Below, one piece after another: positions 59,001 to 64,000 of a DNA stretch of 64,000 nt. Source of the DNA: Nemertoderma westbladi (lineage: Eukaryota; Xenacoelomorpha; Nemertodermatida; Nemertodermatidae). The notes beneath the pieces were generated by a model, which saw nothing but the letters and a program-made list of their open reading frames with translations, did no database searches and was not told where the DNA came from. Positions within the stretch are counted from its first letter, which is position 1, and every line of letters begins with the position of its first letter. The translations under genes and the position numbers were made by a program. Location: positions 1 through 64,000 of the forward strand of contig JAUCBJ010007446.1 in the NCBI GenBank assembly GCA_032718475.1. The letters run 5' to 3'.

Positions 59001-60136
59001 CCAAGCTAAACATGTCAGGGATCATGCAGGTTTGGAATTCTACTGTAGCTGCCGACTATTATATAGGTGAGTTGTCCACCCCCCAGGACGAACTAGGAGA
59101 ACATAGCATCAGGTCAGTGAAAATGGTGGCTATAAAGAACTTCGCTACTACTCAAGCAGACCTTTATAATTGGGACGAGGATGAGAGCATCCAACATCTT
59201 AACATACCTCGATTCCAGACTGATTATCCTGGAGTGCAAATACTCATCGGCCAAAACGCGCATGAGGCGCTGGAGACATTAGAGAAACGGCCTGCTCAAC
59301 CGCAGCCACTACAGACCTATGCGGTAAGAACTAGAGTAGGTTGGTACCTTACTGGACCTTCCCGTAGAACGCTCAGGGAAAGACTGCTTCAAGATCGCGT
59401 CTGCCAGGTGAGTGAATGGGAAGATGATACTAGTGAGGGAGACGACCCAACTGAGGGAACACCACACTCCTCAGATAATGACAATCTTAGCTCCAATGTA
59501 GATCAATGGAGATATTGCCCCAAGAAGTTTAATCCAACGGACATCGCTTCCAGAGGAGCAACTCCTCAAGAACTGACAGATACTATAGACCGGTTAGGTG
59601 AACCCGACTTCCTGAGTAAGGAGAATGAATGGCCTCCCCATCTTACTCCGACTGAGATTAGACCAGCCAAGGGAGCGGAGAAAGTCGAACCTGAAACCCG
59701 GACGGGTGGATCGGAGTTATTTGAACCCGGGATAGATCTGTCGGTATTACATGTTGCCAGGGACGACGCCGTGGATCTGGGCTTCCCCTCCGCGAGTGGA
59801 TCCTTCATGAAGATCAGAGAGAGCGATTGGAGCTCTGGAACATCAGACGTCTCGCAGGGACTCTCACCTCTCCTGCAGAGAGCGACGGACCACTATAGCT
59901 CCTGGAATCGGCTTTGTGACGCCGTCATATACTTTGAGCGATGTTTCTATCGTCACTATTCCAGGACGAAGAGGAAACCTGGAATTGTATTCAGGATGCA
60001 GCGACTCAATCACCCAGTCGGTCGTTTGTGTTTATCGGAAGGAAATGGAGGACTCTCCGGAAACTGTGGAAGGCAAGATTCTCTTCCCACGACCACCTCC
60101 CTAATCCTTCAAACATCTAGGGACTCCATAACGTAA
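56024..60136 (+). CDS. BEL/Pao-type Gag-protease polyprotein with reverse transcriptase deleted
   Basis: This 1370-residue ORF starts at ATG 56024. Residues about 90-190 are an Ala/Glu/Lys-rich coiled coil. About 509-695 resemble the Pao Gag region (VKFNGDEMKWLPFNEYY, IECLEGSPKLMALRF). About 792-857 carry three zinc-knuckle-like groups, including a canonical CCHC (CYNCLRRGHQRRTC). About 966 has the aspartic protease motif LLDSGSTGTFVD, ending with GWYLTGP near 1102. In complete elements reverse transcriptase and RNase H follow. Here only about 45 acidic residues follow before NVDQWRYCPKKFNPTDIASR (about 1159), which resembles the segment after RNase H. The integrase is also missing, and the last ~50 residues look out of frame. 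The element is therefore non-autonomous, yet its long ORF is unbroken. Six donor-like sites occur in the same codon phase (see findings). Confidence 0.9.
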   Translation: MSDAKQNLSDSLLDTTESEVTAEKPHKKDAIDIYLSDYQRFLGDEELRRRLEGLSPNSEGAKLVLDAIDVDRLAANQAKFDEQLRLTRVKEEQVKKKRIEDRKAAAVAAAAAEAETKAAAAEAAAEAKAAAAEAKVAEAAAEAKAAEAERKAAMAATEAERKAAEAVAEAERRASEEATQIELENLQERQDNFNKQLTASNMQMMSRSTPKRQGYTSSEEGDTTDTEGGGNRSRLSRRKRTFHRQKLPDLPPAVRRQLNNTKIGSTEPTDQIIKIERLPTIVDEPEIIRPVLEITPSVIDAHVLPETTSKFPLHSTKLPVPRRTAQETVQVLDPERNIHNLSPVVPRPPATTLATPASAVEWVDRGRRGMDILLGQMQETVQQFKGTVRESRLELQEVQQSIALERDKLVNTQKGIPPPSVTMCQPVRSEVLHAQGVEPTRIYTASEVETPIVNPIKGNYRPVDNDIPYRTDHNPRNLYTDNSILNNTMAQESFTRQMARTEARQAVKVGEIVKFNGDEMKWLPFNEYYKDNIQNSVLSNGEKLRYLIECLEGSPKLMALRFIGHPDGLRQVWDTLNIRYGNRNNIAGYLYAKLVAPRKFISSGIIEFSDEIQEICRQLDWLGKSHEYQSAMVIRAVASTLPKGGVGTRWDKKVLYMMEQQRRDPTMADLMSFLDGEVKLQLLRQSREKTLENKVSEKPVSRRRVIPVCYTDDGESQTSQGEDSGKDTDRSYVNKMPKDQVSKSKSRPNDRREPVQKTPPTSPKRTQVRKPEERTSVHHIAQVKVSNIKPKCVLCDGPHRLNACDKFLRKSLKDRREVMWDKRLCYNCLRRGHQRRTCNSDARCAKCGAKHHILLHTEFERNSQSQVSESELHVQFSDVNDTDQSEMEGFYTDEFSDQNESCYLINTTAVYRVLVHEEDTDSDLTLTTSDQQPSWKAPTSNIGIREFPVVQLRVHGPQKSYIVNALLDSGSTGTFVDKELAEVIFAGQPKFRTKLNMSGIMQVWNSTVAADYYIGELSTPQDELGEHSIRSVKMVAIKNFATTQADLYNWDEDESIQHLNIPRFQTDYPGVQILIGQNAHEALETLEKRPAQPQPLQTYAVRTRVGWYLTGPSRRTLRERLLQDRVCQVSEWEDDTSEGDDPTEGTPHSSDNDNLSSNVDQWRYCPKKFNPTDIASRGATPQELTDTIDRLGEPDFLSKENEWPPHLTPTEIRPAKGAEKVEPETRTGGSELFEPGIDLSVLHVARDDAVDLGFPSASGSFMKIRESDWSSGTSDVSQGLSPLLQRATDHYSSWNRLCDAVIYFERCFYRHYSRTKRKPGIVFRMQRLNHPVGRLCLSEGNGGLSGNCGRQDSLPTTTSLILQTSRDSIT

Positions 60137-60676
60137 CAACATATGGAGTGGGCGTGTGACTCTATTATTTTATGTTATTATTATTATTTTTATATTTATG
60201 TATGTATTACTAGGTAATTTTATTATAATCGTTTTATTTAATTTAGTAGAATATTATTTAGCGATTATTTTGTAGAATAGTGCAATATATTCGTGTTTAT
60301 TATGTACATACTTACTTATATTATATTTAGTGCGACGGCGAAGAAATAATTATTTTTCTCTTCCTTACTGTCCGTATTATATTATAAATACGTAACTACA
60401 GTAAGATGAAATGTCTGTACTTATTGAGGTACAATAAAGCCACTACTATATTTAAGTATTATTGGTAGGCAGAGTATTAGGAATGCAAAGTTCAGATCCT
60501 CGTGTCTCGGCTAAACCAAGCTCTGGGTAGACCTTGGAAACGACTTGCCTCTTCACACTGACATTGCTTCGTGCGATATTGCTCTCATACCGTATATTAA
60601 ATAATACATATAGTAGCGTGATGTCCCTTTAACAGTAGCGTATAACGCAAAATAAATCTGTTAAACCCTTTGACTA

Positions 60677-60957
60677 TCTGTAATTCTAGTCGATTAAGAT
60701 ATCGTGGCACCCACCGATATACTTGAAAGACAAATTCTAGAATCAGTGGTTAACGTCCCCAGACAAGTTCTGGAATAAATTGGTGCCCATCTCAAATATT
60801 AATTATTTAATATTTGCAAATCTAATACGTCAAAATCTGTAAAATTCAGATCCTTCAACAATTCTAGTCAATTAAGATATCGTAGCATTTACCGATATTC
60901 TTAAAAAGACAATTGTCATAGAATTAAGGATCTTGTGTCCCCAGACATGTTCTGGAA
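60677..60957 (+). repeat. Imperfect direct duplication (~178-bp spacing)
   Basis: ATTCTAGTCGATTAAGATAT at about 60684 recurs as ATTCTAGTCAATTAAGATAT at about 60861. Both are followed by ACCGATAT..TT, AAGACAATT and CCCCAGACA.GTTCTGGAAT. Confidence 0.8.
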
Positions 60958-61788
60958 TCCAAATATGTCCATTTAATTATCAAATAATAAAATTTCAGGG
61001 AATCAATTTAAATTCATGCCTTTTAATGAATTTAATAAATTGCCATTTTTACGCAATTTATAAAGTTCCCAAAATTCCATTAATTAATAGATCAAGGGAG
61101 CGGAGATTTATCTTATCATGCGTATGAGTGTGTGAAAGTCTCCCAAACATAGTCAATAGCCGATAAAATTCATAAAGTCATGTATAAAACAGAACATTGA
61201 CTATTAAAGAATTACTATTAAATAACATCCCAGATCTGTATGCATTGGAATCACCCTAATTCTACCGCTAGCTTTGCATAATGTCACCATAGCAACAACC
61301 ACGCTAGAATTAGAATTGAGTTAAAAGAACAATAGAAAGCTTGTCCCATTGAATAGCATAGGGAATAAATAGTGCACTGATAGTATCCAAGGATACATAA
61401 TAATACAGTGACATTCTGGAAGGCATTGACTAACGGACAAGTGACCCGAGTGTGTGTAATTTGTGACAAGTTGTGTGTGTGGTATTTGTGAGTTTATAGG
61501 TGAATGTTACTGCTAAGGTGTGTTTACAGTAGCTAGTCGCAATCGTAAAAGTAACCTAACTCTCCAAGGAAACCTGAAGTACATCTAAGCCTTTGGGACG
61601 GACAGTTGAGTGACTTGTGCCGGTTGTCGTTGTCGTTGTGCGGCTACGTCGTTGGCGAAAGTACAGCGGCGACGACACATCGGCGCTGAGGATCTCGTAC
61701 TGTCCGGGGGTTGATTGAAGTAGGCAGCGACGCCCGCTCGCCTAAATGTGGACTCATTATAATATGGATAAACTCATATATAGCAGAT

Positions 61789-62094
61789 ATGACGGAGTTG
61801 ATAGAAGATGGTCTTGGTATCGGGGAGCGATATACTCTACTTTTACAAGCGCTTGTTGATAGCTTAATACGCGGCGACGTTAGTCCAACTGCTGCGGAGG
61901 ACGATGGTCGTTATATCGAACCGCCAATGTCCCAAGAGCAGCTCACGCGTGAGTTGGACTATAGAAAATTCGCTGCTCGATATACGCGGCGCAATGGTAC
62001 GTATATGGGCTTCTTAACTACTGGTCATCCTATCGATTTACACAATACGGACTATGTCGACTATATATCCTGCCCAGCGGAGTCGGAACCATAA
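61789..62094 (+). CDS. Small unidentified ORF inside the LTR element
   Basis: A 101-residue ORF from ATG 61789 (MTELIEDGLGIGERYTLLLQ...) to a stop at 62094; the frame is open upstream to 61711. The composition is protein-like (acidic N-terminus, Tyr-rich C-terminus ending CPAESEP), but I recognise no domain. It could be an accessory ORF or a relic; its length alone proves little. Confidence 0.35.
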   Translation: MTELIEDGLGIGERYTLLLQALVDSLIRGDVSPTAAEDDGRYIEPPMSQEQLTRELDYRKFAARYTRRNGTYMGFLTTGHPIDLHNTDYVDYISCPAESEP

Positions 62095-63152
62095 ACGGAA
62101 ATTCGAATGCGAAAATTCTATTCGAAATCGACTCGAAAGAAAAGACACTTAAGAAACAAATGGACGCGGTGACTCCAACGTATATTTGGAATTCTTGATA
62201 GAAGCATTGTAACAACAAATAAATATCGCCCGCGTTTACCCCATCAGACGTGCGTCTTTGGTATTATTACGATAAATGCCCTAGACCCAACTAATAAACG
62301 GAAAGACATAAACATCCACGTAAACCGAAACTTGTTGACGTATCACCTATGCTCACTCGGCTCGAACGATCCTGGAGTAAACCTACGATCAGAGTCCCGG
62401 AATACTCGGTCAAACCTCCTCATTCCTTAGTTGGACCTCAGACCTGCGATCTTGGTGGTGTCGCGGATCCTCGCGGACTGTATTCACTGTTCAAAGATCT
62501 AGTGCTACCCTAACAATTAATCGGTAACACTCCGGCAGTGATTTCTAGCTAGCCGCCCATCTTACCTAGCCAGATTGTGACGCGGACACCTAATATCACT
62601 ATCCAACCGTATGGTCGTCCACGTTTAACGCGATACAACCCCTCATCACGGTGAAGGAGAGCGTTGTACGAAACGAGTTAAACGCTATTTTATAAAGATC
62701 AAAAGGGAAACCTGCGTTTGTTCAGATAAACGTAAGTTATACCAGTGAGTCCAATCGATAAACGAATTGGCCTTATCTCAATTCAATTGAGAAATCCAGA
62801 ATCTCTAAGAAGTTATCGAACTTGGACGATCCTATTCTCTGCGAGAGTTTTTGGATGAACGTATCCAGCTACGAGCGGAGGAAAATCAGCTCGAGGAGAA
62901 GCATATCGAAACGGCAGATACCTCGACCACAATCCTACACCTTCTGATGCAATCATATTGCACCCTTCACCCAGGAGTTATGGCCCTCCTAGTAAAGTGG
63001 CTCCCCCCAAAGAGAAAAAGACTCTTGCTAGCCTCAAAAAACTGCGTAAACGCCGTCTGCGCAAGAAAGACTAACTGTTTAGAGTATCTTTGTGTTTTAG
63101 AAACTGTGATTTTTATATTTTATGGACTGAAAATCCCATTTTCTGGGAGCGG

Positions 63153-64000
63153 TGTAAAAGCCTTTGCTGAATTGCCCCGTTATTTTTATTAACTTTTACA
63201 TTAAAATACTCTGTAGTTGATTTAATAAGTGTAAGAGACCGTATTATTGCTGTATCGGTGTTTTTAGAGGATCTAAGACCTATTTCCTCCGTATGTGTAC
63301 TGTGAAAGGCACATTTTGTGATTCTATGGCAATTCGTGACGCAAAGGGGTGATAGCTACTCTTGAACAGTAGTTACTATGACTACGGTTAACAGCTGACA
63401 TTCATACGTGTTGATTTCCTTTGTTCTATGGCGTCTCTCAGTTCAGTCAGCCAATGAGAGCGTTTTTGTGGCTCCTTGTACAGAAAATTTCCGAGAAATG
63501 ACGCAATGCCTATGTGCAGTGTTTACATTCAGTCTTGAGCCAAAGAAAGAACGGCTTGGAAGTATTTTGTGCTGTACTGTTTTTTAGTCGTACACTAGTA
63601 GGTTTAATTATAAAGGGCATATATCCTTTAACTGACCTGCAATTTAACATACCTGATGACTGCAAACTGACTACTTGAATATCTCATGCCTATGTGCACT
63701 GACATACCGGTACTGACTTGTTGTTTTATACTGCTATTTGCCGTCAGTTCTTCATAATATGGTTGATGAATAATTATATTTGGAATAACGATAAATAACC
63801 CCGCAACCCAATATTCTTGATATACCGAAGGTAAGAGAGAAAGGTTACTAATAACGATTGTGACTTATGTTAAAGTGGTTTGAAGTGAATCTAATGTTAT
63901 TTGATAGACCCTACATGAGTCAGCCTGTGTTCCTTTTATATGTGACTAAAATCAGTGAAGATTGGCAGATTAGTGTGCAGTATTGTGCAGCATAGTGTAT
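63153..64000 (+). mobile_element. 3' LTR of the BEL/Pao-type element, cut by window edge
   Basis: Starts TGTAAAAGCC after GGGAGCGG and matches 52621-53468 without visible difference. The LTR end, target-site duplication and the rest of the neurexin intron lie beyond 64000. Confidence 0.92.

Larger units (their letters stand above)
60137..63152 (+). other. 3' internal region of the BEL/Pao-type element, mostly non-coding
   Basis: About 3 kb between the Gag-protease stop and the 3' LTR. It contains two imperfect ~100-bp copies of a segment (60677 and 60860), a small ORF at 61789, and a short open stretch near 62840-63150 rich in Glu/Lys/Arg codons that may be a relic of pol. A purine-rich GGGAGCGG just before 63153 may be the polypurine tract. 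No integrase is recognised. Confidence 0.65.

Overview
The window looks like a stretch of an invertebrate animal genome (bilaterian; which phylum I cannot say). It carries intron-split genes for a neurexin, a neprilysin-family (M13) protein and a B-box/TRIM-like protein, together with LINE fragments, a tRNA-derived SINE and a BEL/Pao-type LTR element. Tandem minisatellites occupy roughly half of the sequence. All calls come from reading the sequence; no database search was made.

Layout, left to right. 1-1481 is a long foldback element. 2070-2614 is a LINE 3' fragment. 2839-7547 holds the 5' half of a neprilysin-like gene on the minus strand, in three exons whose introns contain minisatellites and a second LINE fragment. 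Its catalytic HExxH motif is replaced by DAVFQ, so the product is probably a pseudo-peptidase. 9936-11433 is a frame-broken leucine-rich gene on the plus strand. 12.7-18.7 kb holds 37-bp and 43-bp arrays. 19.1-20.8 kb is a single-exon B-box protein on the minus strand, with a 52-bp array just upstream of its start. 22.5-27.2 kb is a 42/48-bp array, followed by another LINE fragment.

From 28968 to 50259 lie the last four exons of a neurexin gene on the minus strand: the C-terminal laminin-G (LNS) domain, acidic/Cys stalk, Thr-rich stalk, transmembrane helix and a short tail ending EWYV. The splice phases agree at every junction. Its introns are almost wholly made of tandem arrays. The last intron (12.4 kb) is about 140 copies of an 87-bp unit that is a duplicate of the 3' end of the preceding exon together with its splice donor. 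The intron at the position of vertebrate alternative splice site 4 is filled by 33-bp and 61-bp arrays, including a triplicated 788-bp block carrying a SINE. The next intron upstream holds a 66-bp satellite made from the 3' end of a LINE, and then a young BEL/Pao element with matching LTRs, a 1370-residue Gag-protease ORF and no reverse transcriptase or integrase. The window ends inside its 3' LTR.

The most unusual theme is the link between minisatellites and splice sites. Several arrays abut exon junctions, and several unrelated units contain strong 5' splice-site-like cores. In the neurexin case the unit can be shown to derive from a real exon-donor boundary.
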